Shown one piece after another: positions 16,423 through 24,143 of a stretch of DNA of 45,196 nucleotides. The position numbers and the translations under genes were made by a program. The notes beneath the pieces were generated by a model. The model did not search any database. It had not been told where the DNA came from and saw only the letters and a list, made by a program, of their open reading frames with translations. Origin of the DNA: Mycobacterium neglectum (GTDB lineage: Bacteria; Actinomycetota; Actinomycetes; Mycobacteriales; Mycobacteriaceae); assembly GCF_002591975.1 (NCBI RefSeq), contig NZ_NVQE01000047.1:1-45196 (forward strand), in the 5' to 3' direction. The number at the start of each line of letters is the position of its first letter. Position 1 is the first letter of the stretch.

Positions 16423-16995
16423 CTACATGTTCCCTGCGCAGCAGGGACATTGCTGCGCCCCATCACAGCAGGGACAATCGGCCATCGGCATCGACATGGG
16501 CATCATCATGTTGCCGTTGCAGCACCACATCATCGCCGGCATCGACCCGCCGTTGGCGTAGATGACCGCCATGGGATCGGCACCGGTCACATCGAAGTAC
16601 GCCTTGCCCGTCGATGTCTGCCCTTGGTTGATGGTGGCACCCGAAATGGCGCTCGGACTCGCCACCTGCCACAACACCTGATAGCGCTCACCGGAAGGCG
16701 ATACCGCGTACACGTTGGGAATGATCGGTGTCACGGTCCCGGTCAACGCTTCCACCGAGGCTGTGGCCTCCCAGAGTCGGCCCGCCAGTGGGTAGCCGGG
16801 CACTGGGTCGGAACTGACCCGCAGGTCGGTGACCGACCATTGCTGGACCGCCGCACCACCTGCCTCTGTCAGCTGTTGAGGTGCGCCGAAGCGATGGGGG
16901 CAGGTTTCGGGGGCCGCGGTTGCCGTGGGCATACCGACGCCTACCGCCACCAGCATCGCTGCCGCGGAGATAAAGATCACTTTCAATCTGCGCAC
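16423..16995 (-). CDS. MPT63-like (DUF1942) secreted protein with Met/Cys-rich metal-binding tail
   Basis: 190 residues. A signal peptide ends TATA before APE. The body (about 30-150) matches the mycobacterial antigen MPT63 family: VSSDPVPGYPLAGRLWEATA, then ISGATINQGQTSTGKAYFDV, the latter close to the MPT63 sequence as I know it. MPT63 ends soon after this point. Here an extra tail of about 39 residues begins at MPAMMWCC and holds 10 Met and 8 Cys, including two CPCC motifs. Such a tail should bind Cu(I) or other soft metals outside the cell. The gene faces the complex I-like operon tail to tail. It is a good candidate for an exported copper sponge or carrier. Confidence 0.85.
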   Translation of the reverse strand: MRRLKVIFISAAAMLVAVGVGMPTATAAPETCPHRFGAPQQLTEAGGAAVQQWSVTDLRVSSDPVPGYPLAGRLWEATASVEALTGTVTPIIPNVYAVSPSGERYQVLWQVASPSAISGATINQGQTSTGKAYFDVTGADPMAVIYANGGSMPAMMWCCNGNMMMPMSMPMADCPCCDGAQQCPCCAGNM

Positions 16996-17400
16996 GAATA
17001 ATCCTTTCAGGCATTTGGAACCGTGGTCGAAAGATGAGCTCTAGCCGACACTCTGGTCGGCAGGTCCTCGCGGTTGGAGATCTCCGATGTGTCGCTGGCG
17101 CCTCCGCTTCCCCGTCATCTCAGTCCCGATCGCAATCTTCAACATCGACCTACCACCGCGGATCGCACACAGCGACCCCCGTCGACGACTGGAGATTCAC
17201 GGCACCTGCGCCGCAGAGCCGGCCGTATTCGATGTTCGCTGTCGAACACTGCCGGCCATCTTATCTACGTATCGACACCGTAGAGCATCGTGGGGGCTAG
17301 CCGACCGCAACGGCCCAGGGAACCTCGACCCGTCCTCGGCGCGCTGACCGCAGCAGCCCCTTACCCATTGCCGGTAGATGCAACGATGGGCACTGGCGAT
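16996..17400. other. intergenic region without a gene
   Basis: Only short open frames without ribosome sites are present. The segment holds one BlaI-like dyad (17265-17283) and leads into the two CsoR-like boxes. A divergent promoter region for the MPT63-like gene and the HMA gene is likely. Confidence 0.5.
17265..17283. promoter_or_regulatory. BlaI-like dyad CTAC-N11-GTAG
   Basis: CTACGTA is followed by CCGTAG at exact N11 spacing. It is 270 bp from the MPT63-like start and 176 bp before the leader at 17459, farther than the other good sites. It could serve a promoter with a long leader, or be unused. Confidence 0.4.
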
Positions 17401-17417
17401 ATACCCGCGGGGGGTAT
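17401..17417. promoter_or_regulatory. CsoR-like box 1 (perfect ATACCC-N5-GGGTAT)
   Basis: A 17-bp perfect dyad with a G/C core, flanked by AT (gat... tatg). It is 134 bp before the HMA chaperone gene and 11 bp from a second, near-perfect box. It is most simply the operator for the CsoR encoded at 18309-18635. Confidence 0.75.
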
Positions 17418-17427
17418 ATGCTGGCAT

Positions 17428-17444
17428 ATACCCCACCCCGGTAT
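17428..17444. promoter_or_regulatory. CsoR-like box 2 (ATACCC-N5-CGGTAT)
   Basis: One mismatch from the perfect dyad. It is spaced 27 bp centre to centre from box 1, which would allow two CsoR tetramers to bind side by side. A Shine-Dalgarno-like aaggag follows at 17447-17452. Confidence 0.65.
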
Positions 17445-17458
17445 CGAAGGAGTATGTC

Positions 17459-17476
17459 ATGTGTGTACGCGAGTGA
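17459..17476 (+). other. possible five-codon leader peptide MCVRE
   Basis: An ATG at ideal spacing (6 bases) after aaggag encodes Met-Cys-Val-Arg-Glu and a stop, 74 bp before the HMA gene. An overlapping ATG at 17454 gives a 27-residue frame but sits too close to the site. The good ribosome site without a real gene suggests a translated leader. Any regulatory role is speculation. Confidence 0.3.
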
Positions 17477-17550
17477 TCGCCGGCAGGTGCTCATCGCACT
17501 CCGGCCCAAGGCCCAGACAGTAATCGTGCCCAGATAGAGAGGGAATCACC

Positions 17551-17760
17551 ATGGCCACCAGCCAATACCAGGTCACCGGCATGACATGCGGGCACTGCGA
17601 GAAGTCCATCCGCGAGGAAGTCGGCGAGATCGACGGTGTCGAACAGGTCGACGTCAGCGCGGCCACGGGCAGGCTTGTCGTCACCAGCGCCGAGCCGATC
17701 GACGATGCGGCTGTGCTCGCCGCCGTCGACGACGCCGGCTATACCGCGGTGCGCGTCTGA
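17551..17760 (+). CDS. HMA-domain copper chaperone (CopZ-like)
   Basis: 69 residues, consisting of a single heavy-metal-associated domain. The metal motif is MTCGHC (Cys13, Cys16), followed by EKSIREEVGEIDGVEQVDV and AVLAAVDDAGYTAV, the full beta-alpha-beta-beta-alpha-beta layout. It should bind one Cu(I) in the cytosol and pass it to an exporter or to a sensor. No P1B ATPase gene is in the window, so the partner must be elsewhere. It lies downstream of two CsoR-like boxes and before the YHS and CsoR genes on the same strand, likely a copper-induced operon. Confidence 0.92.
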   Translation: MATSQYQVTGMTCGHCEKSIREEVGEIDGVEQVDVSAATGRLVVTSAEPIDDAAVLAAVDDAGYTAVRV

Positions 17761-17883
17761 TCGCCCGGACTCGCCGTGGACGGCGCTGTCTGGGGCCGAT
17801 GTTCGACACCGCTGCCACGACACGCCGCGCCTCGATCGAGCAACTGACGAACGTTTGAGCACCGAAATCGAAGGACACCAACC

Positions 17884-18123
17884 ATGACCGATCGCATCCC
17901 TGCCGCCGGCACCACCAGCCACGACCACGACCACGACCACGCACCGGTCAGCCCGGGCATCGACACGGCGGAATGCCCCGTGATGCCGGGACGGTTCGTC
18001 GCCAAAGCCAAGGCTGAAGCCAGAGGATGGGTCCGCCGGTATGCCGGGCGCACCTACTGGTTGTGCTGCGCTGGCTGCGTGCCCAAGTTCGACGCCGACC
18101 CAGCGAAATTCGCTGTTGCATAA
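17884..18123 (+). CDS. small YHS-domain metal-binding protein with His-rich N-terminus
   Basis: 79 residues. The N-terminal part has a His/Asp run (SHDHDHDHAP). The rest is a YHS-type domain: ECPVMPG (Cys31), a middle RYAGRTYWLCCAGC (Cys61, 62, 65) and VPKFDADPAKFA. YHS domains bind copper or other metals and occur in copper ATPases and mercury/copper operons. The protein is cytosolic by lack of a signal. It follows the HMA gene by about 120 bp and precedes csoR. A second YHS domain in this window is fused to a cyclase (residues 427-468 of the protein at 43305-44729). Confidence 0.88.
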   Translation: MTDRIPAAGTTSHDHDHDHAPVSPGIDTAECPVMPGRFVAKAKAEARGWVRRYAGRTYWLCCAGCVPKFDADPAKFAVA

Positions 18124-18308
18124 CCCTTCACCCGGCGGTGGGTGGTGTGGGCCCGGCGCGGCGCGCGGCAGCAAACACCACCCCTCGCCGCATTTCGCGC
18201 GACAATGGATTTCAACTACATAATGTGCAGGAATTCGGTGCGACACGCACATCGCGCGAGCGCACGGTCCGGGTGTCAATCCCCGGTCCGCCGCCCCGAG
18301 AGGAAAAG

Positions 18309-18635
18309 ATGCCCACATCACCAACAAAACCCAAACCCGCGGACACATCACCGCGCCATGGCTACATGACGGACAAGGACCGCTACCTCGACCGGCTCAA
18401 GCGCATCGAAGGACAGGTGCGCGGAGTGCACCGGATGGTCGAAGACGAGCAGTACTGCATCGACATCCTCACCCAGGTCAGCGCGCTGACGCGGGCCCTG
18501 CAAGCGGTGGCGCTTGGTCTGCTTGACGATCATCTCAAGCACTGCGTGCTCGACGCCGCACACGTCGGTGGCGATGACGCCGACGCAAAGATCAAAGAGG
18601 CCACCGACGCCATCAACCGGCTCGTGCGATCCTGA
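18309..18635 (+). CDS. csoR: CsoR-family copper-sensing repressor
   Basis: 108 residues. The ATG at 18309 follows gagaggaaa. The all-helical CsoR fold is clear: DRYLDRLKRIEGQVRGVHRM, then YCIDILTQVSALTRALQAV, then LLDDHLKHCV. Copper ligands Cys50, His75 and Cys79 keep the spacing of M. tuberculosis CsoR (Cys36, His61, Cys65). CsoR represses DNA when apo and releases it on binding Cu(I). Its probable targets are the ATACCC-N5-GGGTAT boxes at 8003, 17401, 17428, 20202 and 37831. It has an extra N-terminal 18-residue Pro/Thr/Lys tail. A RicR-like role is possible, as the two are paralogues. Confidence 0.93.
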   Translation: MPTSPTKPKPADTSPRHGYMTDKDRYLDRLKRIEGQVRGVHRMVEDEQYCIDILTQVSALTRALQAVALGLLDDHLKHCVLDAAHVGGDDADAKIKEATDAINRLVRS

Positions 18636-18653
18636 GTTCTGCCGGGCGGCGGG

Positions 18654-19061
18654 TTAGCCCAGCGACGTCAGGAGCTCCTGGCAGGCCTGTTCACATCGCC
18701 TGCAGGCCTCCGCGCAGATCCGGCAGTGCTCATGATGATCGGCGTGGCGGTCACACTCGTCTCCGCAGGAGCGGCACGCCGCCGCACACGCCTGCAGCAC
18801 TACACGGGTCAGATTGGCGTCGTAGCCAGTATGGCGCGAGAGCACCCGGGCCGTCGTCTCACACAGATCAGCACAGTCCAGATTGGTGCGCACACAGGTG
18901 GTGAGCTGCTGCACCGAGTCTTCGCTCAGGCACGCGTCGGCGCAGGCCGTGCACGCCTGCGCGCAGTCCTGGCACGCCTCGATACAGGACGCCAGCGCGG
19001 CGCGGTCGATACCGCCCAGGTCTTGCGGATAGGTTTCAAGCATTTTGCTTGCGGTACTCAT
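18654..19061 (-). CDS. cysteine-rich four-helix-bundle copper storage protein (Csp-like)
   Basis: 135 residues with 18 cysteines, mostly in CxxxC spacing on helices: SCIEACQDCAQACTACADAC near the N-terminus, LDCADLC in the middle, and ACAAACRSC, HCRICAEACRRCEQAC near the end. This is the pattern of Csp1/Csp3 copper storage proteins, whose bundle core holds many Cu(I). No signal peptide is present, so it should be cytosolic like Csp3. The ATG at 19061 lies 5 bases after GGAGG. It converges with csoR, and the two stops are about 20 bp apart. Confidence 0.9.
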   Translation of the reverse strand: MSTASKMLETYPQDLGGIDRAALASCIEACQDCAQACTACADACLSEDSVQQLTTCVRTNLDCADLCETTARVLSRHTGYDANLTRVVLQACAAACRSCGDECDRHADHHEHCRICAEACRRCEQACQELLTSLG

Positions 19062-19448
19062 ACGGTCCTCCATCTCCATGACAGGTACGGGTGTGGCTGC
19101 GAGGAGCGTATGAAACAGGCCGCCCCACAGTGGCTAACCGGGACAGACCTGCCACGGTCGTCAGGCCGCATACCCCACTCATCTATGGTCTAACCCCGTA
19201 GATTGGTGCATCGAGAAGACCGCAGCGATACGTCACCGCCGGCATGCGATCAGACGGGCGTCGCGAAACGAACACGATGGTCGATCTCAATGCAAATCCG
19301 CTGTGGTGCATGCATTTGCGCCGATTGAGCCGACCACCTAGTGACAGCGCCGGTTGGATGATGCGCCGCGGCCACCGGGTGCACTGGGCCTGAACCCGAG
19401 ACAGTGGGCGGCTGAGCCGACGAGTGCGTAGGCGATTAGCTAGCTAAG
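19062..19448. other. intergenic region without a gene
   Basis: No credible open frame. A possible BlaI-like dyad lies at 19183-19201. Near the right end (19434-19452) is an AGCTAGCT-rich palindrome overlapping the stop of the rhodanese gene, possibly a weak terminator-like structure. Confidence 0.45.
19183..19201. promoter_or_regulatory. weak BlaI-like dyad CTAT-N11-GTAG
   Basis: One half-site deviates (CTAT). It is 122 bp before the Csp-like start. This could be chance. Confidence 0.25.
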
Positions 19449-19907
19449 CTAGCGCCAAATCAAGGTGCGGCCACTTTGCTGCCACGCCTGCATTCCGCCG
19501 GCTAACTCCACCACGTCTTGATATCCCAGGTCCGCAAGGGTTCTGGCGGCGATGAGGCTCATCCGCCCGGTACGGCAATAGACCGCCAGTGGGGTGCTGC
19601 GTAGGATCGGCAACTTATCGATCTGCGCCTCAATCTGGTCGAACGGAATCGTGAGATCCGTGCCGGCAATGTCACCCTCGTAGGGCACGTGCACGTTGAT
19701 CGTGACCCGATCGGGTGCGGCGATAGCGTCGCCGAACTGCTGAGGTCCCACCGAATGCGGCTCAGGGGCCGCGGTGTCGGTGGGTACTGCCGACGGCGGT
19801 GTGACCAACGAAGTCGTGTCGGCGGACGAGCCGCAGCCAGCCATCATCAGCACCACCACACAGCCGGCGGTGGCGACGTGGCCGCGGGTACCTAGGCGCA
19901 ACAGCAT
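19449..19907 (-). CDS. rhodanese-domain lipoprotein
   Basis: 152 residues. Signal with lipobox LMMAGC (Cys25), a Thr/Pro linker, then a rhodanese domain (about 52-152) with the active-site loop AVYCRTGRMS (Cys111) and the closing VVELAGGMQAWQQSGR. A single-domain rhodanese tethered outside the membrane may move sulfur or handle persulfides or metal-thiol adducts. Start ATG 19907 behind gggag. Rhodaneses are frequent beside CsoR-family regulators (CstR systems respond to persulfide). Here the regulator ligands fit copper rather than sulfide, so a role in thiol repair under copper stress is more likely. Confidence 0.85.
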   Translation of the reverse strand: MLLRLGTRGHVATAGCVVVLMMAGCGSSADTTSLVTPPSAVPTDTAAPEPHSVGPQQFGDAIAAPDRVTINVHVPYEGDIAGTDLTIPFDQIEAQIDKLPILRSTPLAVYCRTGRMSLIAARTLADLGYQDVVELAGGMQAWQQSGRTLIWR

Positions 19908-19917
19908 CACTCTCCCA

Positions 19918-20109
19918 TCATCGCGTCGTGGCCCGATCTTGACAACACCGCCGGAGAAGCCCGCTGGGGCCAGAAAACTTGAGCGGCGCAGGATCTCCGG
20001 GCTGTATCCAGCCCACCCGGGCGGCCGCGACGAGCACGAGGTTGGCGGCAAGCATCACCGCACAGATCGCAATGTCGGCGCGGCGGTCGCGCCGCTCGTC
20101 GGTGGGCAC
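19918..20109 (-). CDS. possible small membrane protein
   Basis: 63 residues if started at GTG 20109. It has a basic start (DERRDRR), one membrane segment (ADIAICAVMLAANLVLVAAA) and an arginine-rich end. The ribosome site is poor (ggggg). It lies 10 bp before the rhodanese lipoprotein start, in the same direction, so it could be the first gene of that operon. No family recognised; may be spurious. Confidence 0.3.
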   Translation of the reverse strand: MPTDERRDRRADIAICAVMLAANLVLVAAARVGWIQPGDPAPLKFSGPSGLLRRCCQDRATTR

Positions 20110-20201
20110 CGCCCCCGCCGGGGAGCGCGGGTCTGCGCGCAGGGGAAACAATCGCCCCCGAACGGCCGCCCCTTCGGCCTGTACTCGGCAGGCTGGTCGC
20201 G

Positions 20202-20218
20202 ATACGGTTGGGGGGTAT
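20202..20218. promoter_or_regulatory. CsoR/RicR-like box ATACGG-N5-GGGTAT
   Basis: Two mismatches from the perfect dyad, in the same arm. It is 26 bp before a strong ribosome site and start codon of a 51-residue Cys-containing peptide, close enough to cover its promoter. Confidence 0.5.
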
Positions 20219-20244
20219 GGTATAGGCACACGGGAGGAGACAGG

Positions 20245-20400
20245 ATGAACACAGAGGTGAAGCCCAAGACGGCCGGGCTACTTCGCGTCGCACGACACCC
20301 TGCTGTTCGTGCGGTCGGCAAGTGCGCGCTGATGTGTGCGCTTGGGGCTAACTCCCGCCCTCGGCGTTCTGTGAAGAACGAGCACAAGTGCTGCCCATGA
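20245..20400 (+). CDS. small cationic peptide with C-terminal HKCCP, copper-box controlled
   Basis: 51 residues. The ATG follows ggaggagacagg, one of the strongest ribosome sites here. The sequence is rich in Arg and Lys (LLRVARHPAVRAVGKCALMC) and ends KNEHKCCP, with four Cys in all (CALMC, CC). It has no signal peptide. The Cys pairs and the adjacent CsoR/RicR-like box suggest a copper-induced small protein, comparable in kind to MymT or SocA/SocB of the M. tuberculosis RicR regulon. I see no clear sequence identity to those. A genuine gene is likely because box, ribosome site and frame line up. Confidence 0.6.
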   Translation: MNTEVKPKTAGLLRVARHPAVRAVGKCALMCALGANSRPRRSVKNEHKCCP

Positions 20401-20559
20401 GCATCGGCTGCCAGCGCCATCCGGACGTCATGGACGATTGAATCGACCGTATCTCAACTGAAATCAGGCCCGGCACGTGTATGCGCGGCTGGAACCTGAA
20501 CCCCTGCGGGGGGCTGTCCGGGGACCCTTGTCGGCCGATGCATCGGTCGGCTCTTGGCG

Positions 20560-20811
20560 TCAGGCCTTGGCGGTCACCCCGAGAGTGATGAATCCGGCCA
20601 AGATCATTGCCGCGGCCATGGGATAGCCCAGCAGCACATCCTGCGGGCCAACAACTTTGAGCTGGCTCAGATGCGCGATGATGTGCGCACACGCCATCGC
20701 TGACCCGGCGACAACGAGCAGCCAGCCGGTGACGCGGCGTCTGCGCTCGCGGCGATAGGCTGCGGTATAGGTGGACCGGCGATGTTCACGATTCCAAAGC
20801 GTCTGCCTCAC
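20560..20811 (-). CDS. small two-helix membrane protein
   Basis: 83 residues from GTG 20811 (GGAG at 7-base spacing). An ATG at 20844 is in frame but has no ribosome site. A strongly basic N-terminus (RREHRRST, YRRERRRRV) is followed by two membrane helices, TGWLLVVAGSAMACAHIIAH and YPMAAAMILAGFITLGV, so both ends should be cytosolic. Function unknown. It lies downstream of the secreted-protein gene at 20940 on the same strand, 128 bp apart. I believe similar proteins occur in other mycobacteria but cannot name the family. Confidence 0.65.
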   Translation of the reverse strand: MRQTLWNREHRRSTYTAAYRRERRRRVTGWLLVVAGSAMACAHIIAHLSQLKVVGPQDVLLGYPMAAAMILAGFITLGVTAKA

Positions 20812-20939
20812 AAGTTTTCTCCGAATTCCATCGATGTTTGACATGTGCTAGACGAAGACCCTCTGCGCCCAGAGCCGTTGGTGAGACCTCCGAGCCGTGT
20901 GGCGGGTGGTTGCACGACGACGACCACCCGCCCGTCGGA

Positions 20940-21242
20940 TTATTGGCAGGTCGCGTCGACGTAGACGGTTTTGTACAAGATGCGCTCGACAGTTTGGTCC
21001 CGCCGATTCCGGCGAAACTCGGTGACGTCGCGTCCAGGGCGCACCCCGCTGATCGTGCACTGATCCAACGGCGCTGACCCGACCTTGTTGAGGATCACCT
21101 TGTACCCGTTTGATTCCAGTCTGTTGACTGTGTCCTGCACCGAGCCGGGCCCGGCCGGCGCTGCGGCGGCTGGCTGTGCCGCCGCAATCATGAGTGGGGC
21201 GATGGCTGAAAGAGCAATAATCGCCAGTGCGGTCATCTTCAC
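20940..21242 (-). CDS. small secreted protein of unknown function
   Basis: 100 residues from a GTG behind aaaggag. A signal peptide (MTALAIIALSAIAPLMIAAA... AAAA|APAG) precedes a domain with SVQDTVNRLESNGYKVILNK, LDQCTISGVRPG and a last ATCQ; the two Cys likely form a disulfide. This form recurs among short mycobacterial exported proteins without known role. A very good BlaI-like operator lies 48 bp before the start, placing it in the predicted envelope regulon. Confidence 0.75.
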   Translation of the reverse strand: MKMTALAIIALSAIAPLMIAAAQPAAAAPAGPGSVQDTVNRLESNGYKVILNKVGSAPLDQCTISGVRPGRDVTEFRRNRRDQTVERILYKTVYVDATCQ

Positions 21243-21289
21243 GGTCGATCTCCTTTCGCGCACCTCAAGCACATATATGGATGCGCTCA

Positions 21290-21308
21290 GTACGTAGCTA
21301 ATTAGTAG
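21290..21308. promoter_or_regulatory. BlaI-like operator GTAC-N11-GTAG
   Basis: GTACGTA and TAGTAG separated by 6 bases, centred about 57 bp before the GTG of the secreted protein gene (minus strand). One of the reference sites for the motif. Confidence 0.65.
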
Positions 21309-21663
21309 CTGGTTTTAGCATAAATGCTTGAAACGGGAAGCCAAGCGAAACCCGCTACGATTCAATATCGGGTAAATATCCGGCATTCCAACGTCTTTCG
21401 ATATCGGAGCGTCGAAGCGCATGAACGGCTCGGGCAGGGCGGCGCCGCGGCCGTGAGCCGCGTTCAGCAAACGCTGCGCGGTCCGCCGTGGCTTTTGGTT
21501 CACCGTGGCTACGTGTGACGCTCTATTCGATTGTGTTGTCGGCCTTGACGCAAAGCGTGCGGCTACCCGGTCGCCTCGTCGAGCGAGGAGCACAACTTTG
21601 GCCGTTCACCATCTCTCAAGTTGGGTTCGCGCCGGTGCAGCGCCGGAATCAGAGCGCGATGGA
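21309..21663. other. about 350 bp without a gene
   Basis: Lower in GC than its neighbours, with several short frames on both strands but none with a ribosome site or recognised product. It separates the BlaI-like promoter from the end of the MFS gene. Confidence 0.5.
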
Positions 21664-22929
21664 TCATTGACGCGCCGATGTGGCTAGCGCTGGCTGGGGT
21701 GCTAGGTGTCCGCTGCGATCAAGTCGATGCAGGGCCAGGGCCGCCACCAAACCAACCAATGCCAGTCCGCCCCAGAGCAGTTCGTCCACGCCGATATCGC
21801 GGGCGGCTGACAAGAGCGCACCGGTGGCCAGGTTGCCGGCCAGAATGCCGACTCCCACGATGGTGTTGTAGAACCCGTAGTGGGTGGCCACCAGGCGGTT
21901 GCCGGCCAGGGACACCACGGTGTCCATCTCGAACGGGAAAACCGCTGCAGATCCGACGGCCAACAGCGCCGCCGACGCCAGCAAGGCGATGATGGCCGCG
22001 ATGGTGCCGAAGCGCCCGGTGGTGGGAACCACCAGCAGCGGCAAGAAGGACACCGCCAGGATGATCATGCCGATCATCAGGGATCGTCCTGCCCCCCACC
22101 GGGCCGCGAACCATCGGGTGATGCGTAGCTGTCCGCCCACCGCAACCAGCCCGGAGACGACGAACACCGCGGCAACGACCAGCGTCTCGTGACGCGGCGC
22201 CAGCACAGCAGCGTGCAGCGGCAAAGCCAGATAGACCTGGAAACTCAGCACATAGGACCCGATCATCGCTGCGGCGAACCAGAGGAATGATCGATTGGCC
22301 ACGACAACGCGCCAGTCATCGAGAATGGCCGTCTTCTTGGCGGGCGGGTCGGCGCTGTGTTGTGGCAACGCGAACAGCTGAGCCACCGTCAGGACGGCGA
22401 ACACCGCGGCGGCGACGGCGGCCGCGATACGAAAGTCCATGAGCATCAGCGCCAGCCCTGCCAGTGGGCCTGTGAGAATGCCCGCCTGATAAAACACGTT
22501 GAACATCGCGAAGGCTTCGACCCTGCGGTCTCCGGAATCTGCCGCCAGGTAGGCGCGTACCGCCGGGTTGAACAACGCACCTGCGAAACCTGTTGCCGCC
22601 GAGGCGATCAGCACCGCGGGCAGCGAGTCCGCGAAGGCCAGCAGCCCGAATCCGGCGGTGCGCAAGAGACAGCCGGCCACGATGAGCGGCTTGTAGCCGA
22701 GCCGATCAGCGAGGGTACCGCCGATGATGAACATGCCTTGCTGGGAGAAGTTGCGCACGCCCAGGACCAGGCCGACCGTCCACGCCGCCAGGCCCAGCGG
22801 CCCGGCCAGGTAACCGGCCAGATACGGCATCAACATGTAAAACCCGAGGTTGATGCCGAACTGATTGATCATCAGCATTCTGCTGGGCCAGCCGAAGCTG
22901 GCGAATTGCCCGACCGCACCCATCAGCAT
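21664..22929 (-). CDS. MFS transporter, Rv0849-like
   Basis: 421 residues with twelve predicted helices. The MFS loop-2/3 signature is seen as GGTLADRLGYKPLIVAGCL near residue 72. The loop between helices 6 and 7 is charged (HSADPPAKKTAILDDWRVVV). The gene's first bases overlap the stop of a CysK2-type gene, exactly as cysK2 (Rv0848) and Rv0849 are arranged in M. tuberculosis, where the lpqS-cysK2-Rv0849 operon belongs to the copper-responsive RicR regulon. The substrate is unknown; export of a sulfur compound or a metallophore is a guess from context. Confidence 0.85.
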   Translation of the reverse strand: MLMGAVGQFASFGWPSRMLMINQFGINLGFYMLMPYLAGYLAGPLGLAAWTVGLVLGVRNFSQQGMFIIGGTLADRLGYKPLIVAGCLLRTAGFGLLAFADSLPAVLIASAATGFAGALFNPAVRAYLAADSGDRRVEAFAMFNVFYQAGILTGPLAGLALMLMDFRIAAAVAAAVFAVLTVAQLFALPQHSADPPAKKTAILDDWRVVVANRSFLWFAAAMIGSYVLSFQVYLALPLHAAVLAPRHETLVVAAVFVVSGLVAVGGQLRITRWFAARWGAGRSLMIGMIILAVSFLPLLVVPTTGRFGTIAAIIALLASAALLAVGSAAVFPFEMDTVVSLAGNRLVATHYGFYNTIVGVGILAGNLATGALLSAARDIGVDELLWGGLALVGLVAALALHRLDRSGHLAPQPALATSARQ

Positions 22930-24032
22930 TTACTCCGCACCGGATCGACCACGTTGAGGCACCGTGTCCAGGAGGTGATGATCCGTTCGGTCGGATCGGC
23001 GATGACGGCCGGCTCTTCGGGCGGTTGCCCGCCGAGAAGGCCGTGTTGGCTGCAATAGTCGTCGTTGTAGACGGTGTCGAAGTAGCGCTGCGGGCCGTCG
23101 GGGAAGACGGCGGCGATCGTGGTATCGACTGGGTGGGTGCGGGCGACCCAGCCGGCGACCAGCGCGACTGCGCCAACACTCCACCCGCCAGTGGCGTAGT
23201 GGGTTGCCGCCAGGGTGCGGCATGCCCGCACCGCCTCCGCTGGCGCTACCCAGTGCACCTCATCGAAGGCGTCGTAGTCCACGTTGCCCGGATAGATGCT
23301 CGATCCCAGTCCGCGCATCAAGCGAGTGGCCGCGGGCTGGCCGAAGATGGTCGATCCGACGGTATCCACCCCGATCAACCGCAGATCCGGGTTGAACTGG
23401 CGCAGCACTCGCGCTACTCCGGCGGAGTGACCGCCGGTGCCCACCGAGCACACCAATACGTCGATTTCGCCGAGCTGGGCATCCAGTTCGAGCGCCAGGC
23501 CCTGATAGGCCTCTACGTTGTCTGGATTGTTGTACTGGTCTGGATACCAGGAGTGTGGGTGGGCGGCCAGCAGCTCAGCGACCCGGTCGCGGCGGGCCTG
23601 CTGCCAACCGCCCTGCGGATGGGGCTCGGCCACGACATCGATTTGTGCGCCGTAGGCCGACAGCATCCGGTGCATGATCGGCTCCATGCCCGGGTCGGTG
23701 ACAAGGGTCACGGGGTGTCGGTAAACGGTGCCGGCCAGGGCCAGACCCAAACCCAATGTGCCGCTCGTGGATTCCACGATGCGCGCACCAGGTCGCAGGT
23801 CCCCGCGGGCGCGGCCCCGCTCCACCATGTGCATGGCAGGGCGGTCTTTCATCCCGCCGGGATTGAAACCCTCCAGCTTGGCCCAAAAGCCGCGCTCGTC
23901 ATCGCTAAAGGGCTCCGATATCCGCAGCACCGGGGTGTGTCCCACCATCGTGCCCGGCCGGTGGTTTCGGCCCAGCCCGCGGTGGCGCGAGAAGTGAACA
24001 TCGGTGGAATGAATAGACAGAACATTTTTCAT
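22923..24032 (-). CDS. cysK2: PLP-dependent cysteine synthase-family protein (CysK2-like)
   Basis: 369 residues. PLP lysine at Lys62 in FNPGGMKDRPAMHM, then a phosphate/substrate loop ESTSGTLGLGLALAG (TSGNT in CysK), and a glycine loop SVGTGGHSAGVARVL. M. tuberculosis CysK2 is an S-sulfocysteine synthase using O-phosphoserine and thiosulfate. The altered TSGTL loop and the C-terminal extension ending PVRSKC fit that subgroup better than CysK or CysM. Start ATG 24032 is chosen at MKNVLSIHS; the ribosome site is weak. Neighbours LpqS-like and MFS reproduce the M. tuberculosis order, so copper-linked sulfur metabolism is likely. Confidence 0.85.
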   Translation of the reverse strand: MKNVLSIHSTDVHFSRHRGLGRNHRPGTMVGHTPVLRISEPFSDDERGFWAKLEGFNPGGMKDRPAMHMVERGRARGDLRPGARIVESTSGTLGLGLALAGTVYRHPVTLVTDPGMEPIMHRMLSAYGAQIDVVAEPHPQGGWQQARRDRVAELLAAHPHSWYPDQYNNPDNVEAYQGLALELDAQLGEIDVLVCSVGTGGHSAGVARVLRQFNPDLRLIGVDTVGSTIFGQPAATRLMRGLGSSIYPGNVDYDAFDEVHWVAPAEAVRACRTLAATHYATGGWSVGAVALVAGWVARTHPVDTTIAAVFPDGPQRYFDTVYNDDYCSQHGLLGGQPPEEPAVIADPTERIITSWTRCLNVVDPVRSKC

Positions 24033-24143
24033 ATGAGTGTCGCTTCTGCATCGGAGCCGCGACTTGTGCGCAGCAACTGACAATGGGCAGCGGGTAGCGA
24101 CCGGCTGTATGTGCCTGGGCACGGTCGGTCTGGGGCTGCCTGA

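Noticed and set aside
14817..16466. Long minus-strand open frame of about 550 codons opposite the N-like gene
   Set aside because: It is exactly antisense to a clearly conserved gene, is rich in Gly/Arg/Gln/His as expected of a high-GC shadow frame, and has no ribosome site.
21664..22929. Calling the MFS protein a drug efflux pump
   Set aside because: The cysK2 overlap and the Rv0849-type context argue for a sulfur/copper-linked role; no substrate can be read from the sequence.
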